A DNA stretch of 20,550 bases from Pseudomonadota bacterium (GTDB taxonomy: Bacteria; Pseudomonadota; Alphaproteobacteria; Rhizobiales; Beijerinckiaceae): the NCBI GenBank assembly GCA_023393655.1, contig JAEWKP010000319.1, forward strand, positions 1 to 20,550, written 5' to 3'. The notes under the pieces are model-generated. The model worked only from the letters and a program-made list of their open reading frames with translations, was not told the origin of the DNA and made no database searches. The translations under genes were made by a program, and so were the position numbers. Shown piece after piece: positions 1 through 7,202 of the stretch (positions are counted from its first letter, which is position 1; each line of letters opens with the position of its first letter).

Positions 1-123
1 CCCGATCCCTTCCGGGAAGCCTGGGAGCAGGTCGCGGTCGAGGCCGGCCATGTCCACCACGTTACCGCCGATCTGACCGGCTTCCTGAAGCCGCTTGGAC
101 GGCCGGACGAACGCTTGGCCTGA
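1..123 (+). CDS. C-terminal end of an unidentified protein (partial)
   Basis: Reading frame 1 is open from the first base to a TGA at 121-123 and gives 40 residues, beginning PDPFREAWEQ and ending GRPDERLA. Codon third positions are mostly G or C, as in the neighbouring genes, so this is probably the real 3' end of a gene that starts before the window. The fragment is too short to assign to a family and no motif is recognisable. It is followed by a hairpin (132-158) that may end its transcript, and metZ begins 119 bases downstream on the same strand. Confidence 0.55.
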   Translation, partial: PDPFREAWEQVAVEAGHVHHVTADLTGFLKPLGRPDERLA

Positions 124-131
124 TTCCGGCG

Positions 132-158
132 GAGGGAACGCTCCGGGCGTGTTCCCTC
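132..158 (+). terminator. Hairpin after the first gene, possible terminator
   Basis: GAGGGAAC (132-139) is complementary to GTTCCCTC (151-158). Two further GC pairs (140-141 with 147-148) extend the stem past a two-base bulge. It lies 8 bases after the stop codon of the upstream gene. The bases that follow are A-rich rather than a T run, so it is not a textbook intrinsic terminator; it could also be part of a metZ leader. Confidence 0.4.
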
Positions 159-170
159 AAAAGGAAAATC

Positions 171-242
171 TGTTCTTCTTTACGAACAATGGGGAAGATG
201 CTAGTTGCCTTGTCCGTTATAAAGAACGGACTGAGGTTTCCC
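171..242 (+). promoter_or_regulatory. metZ leader with two small hairpins and ribosome-binding site
   Basis: TGTTC (171-175) can pair with GAACA (184-188), and TCCGTT (213-218) with AACGGA (225-230). The second stem sits directly in front of the likely Shine-Dalgarno sequence TGAGG (232-236), which is 6 bases from the ATG at 243. The distal stem could therefore affect ribosome access. Methionine genes of alphaproteobacteria are often controlled by SAM-II riboswitches, but I could not match the conserved SAM-II bases here. The structure is seen; a regulatory role is inference. Confidence 0.3.
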
Positions 243-1439
243 ATGTCGGCACCGGACAACGCCGCAGCCAAGCTGCACCCTGAAACCCGCCTCGTCCATG
301 CCGGCATCATGCGCTCGCAATACGGCGAGACCTCCGAGGCGCTGTTCCTGACGCAGGGCCATGTCTACGACAATGCCGCCCAGGCGGAGGGCCGCTTCCT
401 CAACACCGATCCCGGCTTCCAGTACGGGCGCCTGTCGAATCCGACGGTCGCGATGCTGGAGGAGCGCATGGCCGCCTTCGAGGGCGCCGAGGCCTGCCGC
501 GCCACGGCGACCGGCATGGCCGCCGTGACCGCGGCCGTGATGGCGCCGGTGCGCGCCGGCGATCATGTCGTGGCGGCCAGTGCCCTGTTCGGCTCCTGTC
601 GCTACATCGTCGAGGATCATCTGCCGCGCTACGGCGTGGAATCGACCCTGGTCGACGGCACCGACATCGAGGCCTGGCGCAAGGCGGTGAAGCCGAACAC
701 CAAGGTCTTCTTCCTCGAAAGCCCGTCCAACCCGACGCTCGAGGTGATCGACATCGCCGCCGTCGCCAAGATCGCGCATGAAGCGGGTGCCATCCTCGTC
801 GTCGACAACGTCTTCGCCACGCCGCTCTTCCAGCGCCCGCTGGAGCTCGGCGCCGATGTCGTCGTCTATTCCGCCACCAAGCATATCGACGGGCAGGGAC
901 GCTGCCTGGGTGGGCTGATCCTCGGCTCGAAGACGCTGATCGAGGGCGACATCCAGCAGTACCTGCGCCAGACCGGGCCGGCGCTCTCGCCCTTCAACGC
1001 CTGGGTGATGCTGAAGTCGCTGGAGACGCTGCCGCTGCGCGTCGGCAAGCAGGCCGAGAACGCGGCCAAGGTCGCGGACTGGCTGGCGGCGCATTCCGTC
1101 CCGTCCCGCGTGATCTTCTGCGGGCACAAGAGCCATCCGCAGGCCGAGCTCATCGCCCGGCAGATGAGCGGCCCCTCGACGCTGATCGCCTTCGAGGTGC
1201 CGGGCGGCAAGGCCGGCGCCTACCGTATGCGCGACGCCTGCAAGCTGATCCGCATCTCGAACAATCTGGGCGACGCCAAGAGCCTGATCGTCCACCCGGC
1301 GACGACGACGCATCAGCGCTTCACCCCGGAGGTGCGCGCCGCCATGGGCGTGACCGACGGGCTGGTCCGCCTCTCGGTCGGGCTGGAGCATGCGGACGAC
1401 TTGATCGCCGATCTGGAGCAGGCGCTGGCGCAGGTTTGA
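243..1439 (+). CDS. metZ: O-succinylhomoserine sulfhydrylase
   Basis: A 398-residue PLP enzyme of the Cys/Met metabolism family, predicted to make homocysteine from O-succinylhomoserine and sulfide in methionine synthesis (cytoplasmic). The family pattern is clear: YGRLSNPT near residues 61-68, ESPSNPT near 159-165, the cofactor-binding Asp in VVDN (D188), and the PLP lysine in SATKHIDGQGR (K213). The TKHIDGQGRCLGG form is typical of MetZ rather than cystathionine gamma-synthase (MetB), though substrate choice cannot be proven from sequence. Length is normal for the family. The frame is open upstream to an ATG at 189, but the ATG at 243 has a Shine-Dalgarno sequence (TGAGG, 232-236) and gives the usual N-terminus. 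It appears to be a single-gene unit, followed by a palindromic repeat and then the his operon. Confidence 0.93.
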   Translation: MSAPDNAAAKLHPETRLVHAGIMRSQYGETSEALFLTQGHVYDNAAQAEGRFLNTDPGFQYGRLSNPTVAMLEERMAAFEGAEACRATATGMAAVTAAVMAPVRAGDHVVAASALFGSCRYIVEDHLPRYGVESTLVDGTDIEAWRKAVKPNTKVFFLESPSNPTLEVIDIAAVAKIAHEAGAILVVDNVFATPLFQRPLELGADVVVYSATKHIDGQGRCLGGLILGSKTLIEGDIQQYLRQTGPALSPFNAWVMLKSLETLPLRVGKQAENAAKVADWLAAHSVPSRVIFCGHKSHPQAELIARQMSGPSTLIAFEVPGGKAGAYRMRDACKLIRISNNLGDAKSLIVHPATTTHQRFTPEVRAAMGVTDGLVRLSVGLEHADDLIADLEQALAQV

Positions 1440-1447
1440 GGCCAGAC

Positions 1448-1554
1448 CCGTCATTATCGGGCGAAGCGCAGCGCAGACCCGAGAATCTCGAGGCGAGGGA
1501 GGCGCCTGAGCCTGCATCTGCATGAGATGCTCGGGTCAAGCCCGAGCATGACGG
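1448..1554. repeat. Intergenic palindromic repeat element (REP/MITE-like)
   Basis: The element is bounded by CCGTCAT (1448-1454) and its inverse ATGACGG (1548-1554). Inside the right end, ATGCTCGGG (1527-1535) and CCCGAGCAT (1541-1549) form a perfect 9-bp stem with a 5-base loop. The left end carries a related CGGG...CCCGAGA half. Read on the minus strand, the right arm encodes the peptide CSGLTRASH, which I recall turning up often in spurious ORFs of Bosea, Bradyrhizobium and relatives because the element is so widespread. It lies between metZ and hisB and could act as a transcript-stabilising or terminating structure. No second copy is visible in this window. Confidence 0.7.
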
Positions 1555-1658
1555 CGGTGGCAGCGCCAGGGCATGACGGCTATTGGGACCGGCCAGTGGC
1601 CATCCCCGCCCGCCTTTGCTAAAGCGGGGCCATTCTCGCAAAGGCTTGAGAGGCCAGC

Positions 1659-2246
1659 ATGCGTTCGGGCGAAGTGAAGCGCCGCACCAACGAGACCGAT
1701 ATCGCGGTCTCGCTCCTGATCGACGGCACCGGCAAGGCCGAGATCGCCACCGGCGTCGGCTTCTTCGACCATATGCTCGACCTGTTCGCCCGCCATTCGC
1801 TGATCGACCTCAAGGTCGCAGTGAAGGGCGACACCCATATCGACGACCACCATTCGGTCGAGGATGCCGGCATCGCCATGGGCGAGGCGCTTAAAGCAGC
1901 GCTCGGCACCAAGAAGGGCATCCGCCGCTATGTCGACGTGCATCTGCCGATGGACGAGACGCTGACGCGTGTCGCCGTCGACGTCTCCGGCCGGCCCTTC
2001 CTGGTCTTCCGCACCGAGTTCAAGCCGCAGAAGATCGGCACCTTCGATACCGAGCTGGTGCGCGAGTTCTTCCAGGCCTTCGCGATCAATGCCGGCATCA
2101 CGCTGCATGTCGAAACGCTCTACGGCGACAACGCCCACCATATCGCCGAGAGCTGCTTCAAGGGGCTGGCGCGGGCATTGCGGCAGGCGCTCGCTGTCGA
2201 TCCGCGCGAAGGCGACCGCATTCCCTCGACCAAGGGCGCTCTGTAG
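1659..2246 (+). CDS. hisB: Imidazoleglycerol-phosphate dehydratase
   Basis: A 195-residue single-function HisB, which dehydrates imidazole glycerol phosphate to imidazole acetol phosphate in histidine synthesis. The manganese-binding repeats of the family are present: DDHHSVED (H64, H65, E68) and NAHHIAES (H160, H161, E164). The GFFDHMLDLFARHS segment (34-47) and the C-terminal PSTKGAL are also typical. It has no fused histidinol-phosphatase domain, unlike the enterobacterial enzyme. GAGAGG lies 5 bases before the ATG. It opens a tight operon in which DUF2628, hisH, hisA, hisF and hisE follow with gaps of under 10 bases or overlaps. Confidence 0.97.
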   Translation: MRSGEVKRRTNETDIAVSLLIDGTGKAEIATGVGFFDHMLDLFARHSLIDLKVAVKGDTHIDDHHSVEDAGIAMGEALKAALGTKKGIRRYVDVHLPMDETLTRVAVDVSGRPFLVFRTEFKPQKIGTFDTELVREFFQAFAINAGITLHVETLYGDNAHHIAESCFKGLARALRQALAVDPREGDRIPSTKGAL

Positions 2247-2255
2247 GAGGCGACC

Positions 2256-2744
2256 ATGGCATTCTACACCGTCATGACGCCGCCGCCCGATGGAAGCGAC
2301 CGGCGCGAGGAGATCGAACAGGCACGGCTCGTTCCCGAGCGTTTCTCCTGGGGCGCCTTGCTGTTCACCGGCCTGTGGCTGCTGGGCAAGCGGCTCTGGC
2401 TGGCGACGCTGCTGTTCGTGCTGGTCTGGAGCCTGTTGATCTGGCTGAACAGCCGCTTCGGCCTGAATGCGAGCGCGCTCTCGCTGATCTACTGGTCGAT
2501 CGCATTGTTCCTCGGCGTCGAGGGCCATAACCTCGTCGTCCGCAAGCTGACCCGCCAGGGCTGGCGGCTCACCGATGTCGTCGAAGCCCGCAGCCTGGCC
2601 GAGGCCGAGCGCCGCTATTTCGAGCGGGCGCTCGCCGGCGAAACCACGCTGCCGCGCGTCGAGGCGACCGCTCCCGCAGCCGCAGCGCGACCAGGCGGGC
2701 CGCTGCCGATCATCGGCCTGTTCCCGGAGGCCCGGGGCCGATGA
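2256..2744 (+). CDS. DUF2628 small membrane protein in the his operon
   Basis: A 162-residue predicted inner-membrane protein. Residues 30-43 (FSWGALLFTGLWLL) match the start of DUF2628 proteins, which share an F-W-A/P-F/L-L-F-GLWLL pattern. Hydrophobic segments lie at about 32-45, 47-65 and 72-90. The C-terminal 70 residues are hydrophilic, then Ala/Pro-rich, and probably cytoplasmic. A good ribosome-binding site (GGAGG, overlapping the hisB stop region) precedes the ATG. Its TGA overlaps the hisH ATG as ATGA, so hisH is probably translationally coupled to it. The gene is a common passenger in Rhizobiales his operons, but I know of no demonstrated function and see no enzymatic motif. Confidence 0.85.
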   Translation: MAFYTVMTPPPDGSDRREEIEQARLVPERFSWGALLFTGLWLLGKRLWLATLLFVLVWSLLIWLNSRFGLNASALSLIYWSIALFLGVEGHNLVVRKLTRQGWRLTDVVEARSLAEAERRYFERALAGETTLPRVEATAPAAAARPGGPLPIIGLFPEARGR

Positions 2745-3397
2745 GCCAGAGCGTCGCGATCATCGATTACGGCTCGGGCAACCTGCACTCGGCCACGAAA
2801 GCCTTCGAGCGGGCGGCGGCCGAGGCCGGCATTCCCTCGACCATCCATGTCACCAGCGACACCGATGTCGTGCGCGCGGCCGACCGGATCGTGCTGCCCG
2901 GCGTCGGCGCCTTCGCCGATTGCAGGCGCGGGCTCGATGCCGTGCCCGGCATGGTCGAGACGCTGGAAGAGGTGGTGAGGGCCAAGGGCCGGCCCTTTCT
3001 CGGCATCTGCGTCGGCATGCAGCTGCTCGCCTCGCGCGGGCTGGAATACACGGTGACGCAGGGGCTCGGCTGGATTCCCGGTGACGTCACGCTGATCCAA
3101 CCGAAGGACGACGCCCTCAAGATTCCACATATGGGCTGGAACACCCTGCACAAGCAGGACGAGCACCCCCTGCTCGACGGCATCGAGACGGGCCCACAGG
3201 GGCTGCACGCCTATTTCGTCCATTCCTATGCGCTGGCGGCGCAGCGCCCGCAGGACGTGCTGGCCCTGACCGAGCATGGCGGGCCGGTCACCGCGATGGT
3301 CGCGCATGGCAACGTCGCCGGCACGCAATTCCACCCCGAGAAGAGCCAGAAGCTGGGGCTGAAGCTCATCACGAATTTCCTGAGCTGGGCACCATGA
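2741..3397 (+). CDS. hisH: Imidazole glycerol phosphate synthase, glutaminase subunit
   Basis: A 218-residue class I glutamine amidotransferase that supplies ammonia to HisF for ring closure of PRFAR to imidazole glycerol phosphate and AICAR. The catalytic triad is visible: Cys90 in GICVGMQLL and His198/Glu200 in GTQFHPEKS. The N-terminal IDYGSGNLHS (8-17) and LPGVGAF (52-58) are typical of HisH. It starts inside the stop of the DUF2628 gene (ATGA at 2741-2744) and ends with the same ATGA overlap into hisA, which fits coupled synthesis of operon members. Confidence 0.97.
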   Translation: MSQSVAIIDYGSGNLHSATKAFERAAAEAGIPSTIHVTSDTDVVRAADRIVLPGVGAFADCRRGLDAVPGMVETLEEVVRAKGRPFLGICVGMQLLASRGLEYTVTQGLGWIPGDVTLIQPKDDALKIPHMGWNTLHKQDEHPLLDGIETGPQGLHAYFVHSYALAAQRPQDVLALTEHGGPVTAMVAHGNVAGTQFHPEKSQKLGLKLITNFLSWAP

Positions 3398-4137
3398 TCC
3401 TCTTCCCCGCGATCGACCTGAAGGAGGGCCGCTGCGTCCGGCTGAAGCAGGGCGACATGGCGCAAGCCACGGTCTTCAACGACGACCCCGCCGCGCAGGC
3501 CGCCGAATTCGAGGGCCAGGGCTTCCAGTGGCTGCATGTCGTCGATCTCGACGGCGCCTTCGCCGGCAAGCCGATGAATGCGGCGGCGGTCGAGGCGATC
3601 CTGAGCCAAGTCGCCTTTCCGGTGCAGCTCGGCGGCGGCATCCGCGACATGAAGACGGTCGCCGGCTGGCTGGAAAAGGGCATCCGCCGCGTCATCATCG
3701 GCACGGCGGCGGTGCGCGATCCCGGCTTCGTGCGCGAGGCGGCAGCGGCATTTCCGGGACAGGTCGCTGTTGGAATCGACGCGCGCGACGGCTTCGTCGC
3801 CGTGGAAGGCTGGGCCGAGACATCCTCGCTGGCGGCCGCCGATCTCGGCAAGCGCTTCGAGGATGCCGGCGTCGCCGCGATCATCTACACCGACATCGCC
3901 CGCGACGGCATGCTGGGAGGTATCAACTGGGAGGGCACGATCGCGCTGGCGCAGGCCGTCTCGATCCCGGTCATCGCCTCGGGGGGCCTCGCCTCGATGA
4001 CCGATATCGAGCGGCTTTGCGCCGATGACGCCGCGATCCTGGAGGGCGCGATCACGGGCCGGGCACTCTATGACGGGCGCATCGATCCGGCGGCGGCGCT
4101 GAAGCGGCTGGCAGCCGGCGCGGGGGCAGCGGCATGA
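3394..4137 (+). CDS. hisA: ProFAR isomerase
   Basis: A 247-residue (beta/alpha)8 barrel that isomerises ProFAR to PRFAR, the substrate of HisF/HisH. The general acid/base aspartates of the family are in place: Asp8 in FPAIDLKEGRCVRL and Asp129 in GIDARDG. The phosphate-binding segments LGGGIRD (79-85) and IASGGLAS near the C-terminus are also present, as is the YTDIARDGMLGG stretch (165-176). Its first four bases overlap the hisH stop and its last four overlap the hisF start. The Ala-rich tail after residue 237 looks dispensable. Confidence 0.97.
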   Translation: MILFPAIDLKEGRCVRLKQGDMAQATVFNDDPAAQAAEFEGQGFQWLHVVDLDGAFAGKPMNAAAVEAILSQVAFPVQLGGGIRDMKTVAGWLEKGIRRVIIGTAAVRDPGFVREAAAAFPGQVAVGIDARDGFVAVEGWAETSSLAAADLGKRFEDAGVAAIIYTDIARDGMLGGINWEGTIALAQAVSIPVIASGGLASMTDIERLCADDAAILEGAITGRALYDGRIDPAAALKRLAAGAGAAA

Positions 4138-4898
4138 CGCTCAAGACCCGCATCATCCCCTGCCTCGACGTCAAGGACGGCCGCGTCGTCAAGGGCGTGC
4201 AGTTCGTCGATCTCGTCGATGCCGGCGATCCCGTCGAGGCCGCCAAGGCTTATGACGCGGCCGGCGCCGACGAGCTCTGCTTCCTCGACATCACCGCGAG
4301 CCCCGAGGATCGCGGCATCCTGTTCGACGTGGTCACCCGCACGGCCGAAGCCTGCTTCATGCCGCTCACCGTCGGCGGCGGCGTGCGCAAGGTCGAGGAC
4401 ATCCGCGCGCTGCTGCTGGCCGGCGCCGACAAGGTCTCGATCAACACCGCCGCCGTGACCAACCGCCAATTCGTCAAGGAAGCGGCCGAGAAATTCGGCG
4501 CGCAGTGCATCACCGTCGCGATCGACGCCAAGCAGGTCACGCCCGGCCGCTGGGAAATCTTCACCCATGGCGGGCGCAACGCCACCGGCATCGAGGCCGT
4601 CGCCTTCGCCCGCGAGGTCGTCTCGCTCGGCGCCGGGGAGTTGCTGGTGACTTCGATGGATCGCGACGGCACCAAGGTCGGCTACGATCTCGGCCTGACG
4701 CGGGCGATCGCGGATGCCGTCTCGGTCCCGGTCATCGCGTCCGGCGGCGTCGGCGATCTCGACGATCTCGTCGCCGGCGTCGCGCAGGGCCATGCCTCGG
4801 CCGTGCTCGCCGCCTCGATCTTCCATTTCGGCACATACACGATCGGGCAGGCCAAGGCGCATATGGCGGAAGCCGGCCTCAGGATGAGGCTGGACTGA
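4134..4898 (+). CDS. hisF: Imidazole glycerol phosphate synthase, cyclase subunit
   Basis: A 254-residue barrel protein paralogous to HisA. It uses ammonia from HisH to turn PRFAR into imidazole glycerol phosphate and AICAR. The two catalytic aspartates are Asp12 (IIPCLDVKDGRVVKG) and Asp131 (VAIDAKQ). Other family signatures are VGGGVRKVEDIRALLLAGADKVSINTAA split across residues 80-107, SMDRDGTKVGYD, and IASGGVG. The ATG overlaps the hisA stop. The stop is separated from hisE by one base, so the complex partners HisH and HisF and the flanking enzymes share one transcript. Confidence 0.98.
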   Translation: MTLKTRIIPCLDVKDGRVVKGVQFVDLVDAGDPVEAAKAYDAAGADELCFLDITASPEDRGILFDVVTRTAEACFMPLTVGGGVRKVEDIRALLLAGADKVSINTAAVTNRQFVKEAAEKFGAQCITVAIDAKQVTPGRWEIFTHGGRNATGIEAVAFAREVVSLGAGELLVTSMDRDGTKVGYDLGLTRAIADAVSVPVIASGGVGDLDDLVAGVAQGHASAVLAASIFHFGTYTIGQAKAHMAEAGLRMRLD

Positions 4899-4899
4899 G

Positions 4900-5220
4900 A
4901 TGACTGGTTTCACCCTCTCCGATCTCGAAGCCCGTGTCGCCGAGCGCGCCGCCGCATCGCCCGAGGAATCCTGGACGGCGAAGCTCCTCGCCGCCGGCCC
5001 CGAGCGCGCTGCCAAGAAATTCGGCGAGGAGGCGGTCGAGGCCGTGATCGCCGCCGTGAAGGGCGATCGGGCCGAGCTGATCGCCGAGAGCGCGGACGTG
5101 CTCTATCATCTTTTGGTCGTGCTCAAGGCGCGCGATGTTGCATTGCGGGACGTCTTGAGCCAGCTTGAGGCCCGCACGGCCCGCTCCGGACTGGCGGAAA
5201 AGGCGGCCAGACCCCGGTAA
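4900..5220 (+). CDS. hisE: Phosphoribosyl-ATP pyrophosphohydrolase
   Basis: A 106-residue all-helical hydrolase of the MazG-like superfamily that converts phosphoribosyl-ATP to phosphoribosyl-AMP, the second step of histidine synthesis. The metal-binding acidic residues are visible in KKFGEEAVEAVIAA (39-52, with E43, E44, E47) and in ESADVLYHLLVVL (63-75, with E63 and D66). It is a stand-alone HisE without a fused HisI domain, as usual for alphaproteobacteria. It starts one base after the hisF stop. HisI, HisG and HisD are not in this window. Confidence 0.95.
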   Translation: MTGFTLSDLEARVAERAAASPEESWTAKLLAAGPERAAKKFGEEAVEAVIAAVKGDRAELIAESADVLYHLLVVLKARDVALRDVLSQLEARTARSGLAEKAARPR

Positions 5221-5232
5221 TCAACCGGTTGA
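5221..5232. other. Perfect 12-bp palindrome between hisE and coaA
   Basis: TCAACCGGTTGA begins immediately after the hisE stop codon and reads identically on both strands. It lies in the 48-base gap before coaA. It could be a protein-binding site for a coaA promoter or simply chance; no promoter elements are obvious around it. Confidence 0.3.
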
Positions 5233-5268
5233 GTTGCGTGAGAACGGACCTGGCAGGATGACCCTCCC

Positions 5269-6273
5269 TTGAACCTCGAAGCCTGGATTGCGGGCCGCGT
5301 CATGGACCAGCGCCTCATCCCGACACCGGAGCGCGACCTGGTCTCGCCCTATCGGCTGTTCTCGCGCGACGAGTGGGCACATCTGCGCGCCGACCAGCCG
5401 CTGACGCTTTCGGTCGACGACCTGACCAAGCTGCAATCGATCAACGACCCGATCTCGCTCGACGAGATCGTGGCCATCTACCTGCCGCTCTCGCGGCTGC
5501 TCTCGCTCTATGTCGCGGCGACGCAAGGCTTGTTCAAGGCGACGCAGCGCTTCCTGATGGCCGAGGCCGAGCCGAAGGTGCCCTATGTCATCGGCGTCGC
5601 CGGCTCGGTCGCGGTCGGCAAGTCGACTACGGCGCGCGTGCTCAAGGCGCTCCTGTCGCGCTGGCCGAACACGCCGAAGGTCGAGCTCGTCACCACCGAC
5701 GGCTTCCTCCTGCCCAATGCCGAGCTGGAACGGCGCGGGCTGATGCAGCGCAAGGGCTTCCCGGAGAGCTATGACGGCGCGGCCATCCTGCGCTTCCTCT
5801 CCGACGTCAAGGCCGGCAAGCCGCAGGTGAGCGCCCCGGTCTATTCGCATCTCGTCTACGACGTCGTGCCCGGCGAGACGGTGACGGTCGAGCGGCCGGA
5901 CATCCTGATCCTCGAAGGACTGAACGTGCTGCAGCCGAACCGGATGCCGAAGGACGGCACGGTCATCCCCTTCGTCTCCGATTATTTCGACTTCTCGGTC
6001 TATCTCGATGCCGACGAGAACGACCTGCATCGCTGGTATGTCAACCGCTTCATGACCTTGCGCCAGACGGCTTTCCGCGATCCGCGCTCGTTCTTCCGCA
6101 AATATGCGGAGATCGGCGAGGAGGAGGCGCTCGCCATCGCCGAGAAGCTCTGGACCGGGATCAACCTGCCGAACCTGCAGGACAACATCCTGCCGACCCG
6201 CCAGCGCGCCAGCCTGATCCTGACCAAGGGCGCGAGCCATCGCATCCAGCAGGTCGCGCTGCGGCGGCTTTGA
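5269..6273 (+). CDS. coaA: Type I pantothenate kinase
   Basis: Phosphorylates pantothenate, the first committed step of coenzyme A synthesis; cytoplasmic. The P-loop is GVAGSVAVGKST (residues 109-120 from the first start). TTDGFL, RKGFPESYD, YSHLVYDV, FFDFSVYLDA and the C-terminal NILPTRQRASLIL are the conserved blocks of the bacterial CoaA (P-loop) family. The frame begins at a TTG (5269) with AGGA 10 bases upstream, giving 334 residues. An ATG at 5302 gives 323 residues starting MDQRLIP and may be the true start, because the first conserved block (SPYRLFSRDEW) lies further in; its ribosome-binding site is poor. It follows hisE by 48 bases, the usual Rhizobiales order. Feedback inhibition by CoA is known for the family and is not visible here. 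Confidence 0.95.
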   Translation: MNLEAWIAGRVMDQRLIPTPERDLVSPYRLFSRDEWAHLRADQPLTLSVDDLTKLQSINDPISLDEIVAIYLPLSRLLSLYVAATQGLFKATQRFLMAEAEPKVPYVIGVAGSVAVGKSTTARVLKALLSRWPNTPKVELVTTDGFLLPNAELERRGLMQRKGFPESYDGAAILRFLSDVKAGKPQVSAPVYSHLVYDVVPGETVTVERPDILILEGLNVLQPNRMPKDGTVIPFVSDYFDFSVYLDADENDLHRWYVNRFMTLRQTAFRDPRSFFRKYAEIGEEEALAIAEKLWTGINLPNLQDNILPTRQRASLILTKGASHRIQQVALRRL

Positions 6274-6719
6274 TGGAAGCCCTCGGCGCGCTCGCCGCCA
6301 TGGCGGGCGCGGCCTTCGTCGCCGCAACTCTGCTGCCGGCGCAGTCGGAAGCGGTCTTCGTCGGGCTGCTCGCGGCGAAAAGCGTCGATCCGCTCGCGTT
6401 GTTCCTGACCGCCAGTCTCGCGAACACCGCCGGTTCGATCCTGAACTGGTGGCTTGGCCGATTGATCGCGCGCCATGGCGTCGACAGGTTGCCGGCGCGA
6501 CTGCGGCCCGATCCGAAGCGCTTCGTCCAGGCGCAGGACCTGTTCGCCCGCTTCGGCTGGCCGTCGCTGCTGCTCGCCTGGCTGCCACTGGTCGGCGACC
6601 CCCTGACCTTCGCGGCAGGCACCCTGAACTATCCGTTCTGGCGGTTCTCCGGACTCGTCCTGATCGGCAAGGCCGGGCGCTATGGGGCGCTATGGGCGGG
6701 CTGGGCGAGCCTCGCCTGA
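6273..6719 (+). CDS. YqaA/DedA-like (SNARE-associated, VTT) membrane protein
   Basis: A 148-residue membrane protein resembling the short YqaA branch of the DedA/VTT family. It starts with a hydrophobic helix (about 3-23), has LPAQSEAVFVGLLA (19-32), which matches the LP.PSE/E-A region of the family, then ANTAGSILNWWLGR (48-61), in line with the A...G....Y.LGR pattern. An amphipathic segment contains the FARFGWPSLLLAWLPLVGDPLTFAAG motif (88-113), whose G-D-P and A-G residues are conserved. The role is unknown; DedA-family proteins are linked to lipid scrambling and membrane-potential maintenance, which may not apply to this branch. The ATG uses the last base of the coaA TGA, so it is probably cotranslated with coaA. 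Confidence 0.75.
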   Translation: MEALGALAAMAGAAFVAATLLPAQSEAVFVGLLAAKSVDPLALFLTASLANTAGSILNWWLGRLIARHGVDRLPARLRPDPKRFVQAQDLFARFGWPSLLLAWLPLVGDPLTFAAGTLNYPFWRFSGLVLIGKAGRYGALWAGWASLA

Positions 6720-6742
6720 ACCGGTCGCCACCTCGAAGGCGC

Positions 6743-6771
6743 CTCCGGCATGTGGCTCAGCCATCCCGGAG
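6743..6771 (+). terminator. Hairpin after the his-coaA operon
   Basis: CTCCGG (6743-6748) pairs with CCGGAG (6766-6771). Inside it, TGGCT (6753-6757) pairs with AGCCA (6759-6763) around a single base. The combined stem is strong and lies 24 bases after the last stop codon of the operon. There is no T run, so it may be a Rho-assisted end or a 3' stabiliser rather than an intrinsic terminator. Confidence 0.4.
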
Positions 6772-6844
6772 ACGCACAGCCGGCATTTGCGAAACCGGCC
6801 GGGCCGGGCTACCAGCGAAGATGTCCGTTCAAGGAGATTTGACT

Positions 6845-7195
6845 ATGAGCATTCAGCGTATCGGCGTCGGCCCGCGTATGTCCAAGGCCGTCGTGCATGG
6901 CAACACCGTCTATCTGGCCGGCCAGGTTGCGGCCAACGCCGCCGGCAAGAGCGTCGGCGAGCAGACCGCCGACATCCTCGGCATCATCGACGGCATCCTG
7001 GCCGAAGCCGGCACCGACAAGACGAAGCTGCTGATGGTCAACATCTGGCTTTCCGACATCTCGACCTTCGCCGAGATGAACGCCGTCTGGGACAAGTGGG
7101 TCGTCGCCGGGGCCACGCCGGGCCGCGCCACGGTCGAGGCGAAGCTCGCCGCGCCGCAGTACACCGTCGAGATCGCGGTCATCGCCGTGAAGTAA
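6845..7195 (+). CDS. ridA: RidA-family enamine/imine deaminase
   Basis: A 116-residue RidA/YjgF/UK114 protein. Characterised members hydrolyse reactive enamines/imines such as 2-aminoacrylate released by PLP enzymes. GNTVYLAGQVA (19-29), ATPGRATVEAKLA (90-102) and the C-terminal VEIAVIAVK fit the family. Arg94 corresponds to the substrate-carboxylate-binding arginine and Glu109 to the conserved glutamate. An AAGGAG ribosome-binding site (6831-6836), 8 bases before the ATG, fixes the start and rules out the in-frame ATG at 6821. It is separated from the operon upstream by 125 bases with a hairpin and followed by its own strong terminator, so it is probably monocistronic. The exact subfamily (RidA proper versus Rid2-7) is uncertain. 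Confidence 0.9.
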   Translation: MSIQRIGVGPRMSKAVVHGNTVYLAGQVAANAAGKSVGEQTADILGIIDGILAEAGTDKTKLLMVNIWLSDISTFAEMNAVWDKWVVAGATPGRATVEAKLAAPQYTVEIAVIAVK

Positions 7196-7202
7196 TCGCC
7201 CC

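Noticed and set aside
201..1523. Long minus-strand open frame opposite metZ
   Set aside because: It is antisense to a certain gene, Arg/Asp/His-rich in the way shadow frames of GC-rich genes are, and has no recognisable domain.
4068..5015. Minus-strand open frame opposite hisF/hisE
   Set aside because: It overlaps three secure his genes; the composition is that of a mirrored frame and no family is recognised.
5221..6588. Minus-strand 455-codon open frame opposite coaA
   Set aside because: The opposite strand encodes an unmistakable pantothenate kinase; this frame is an Arg-rich shadow.
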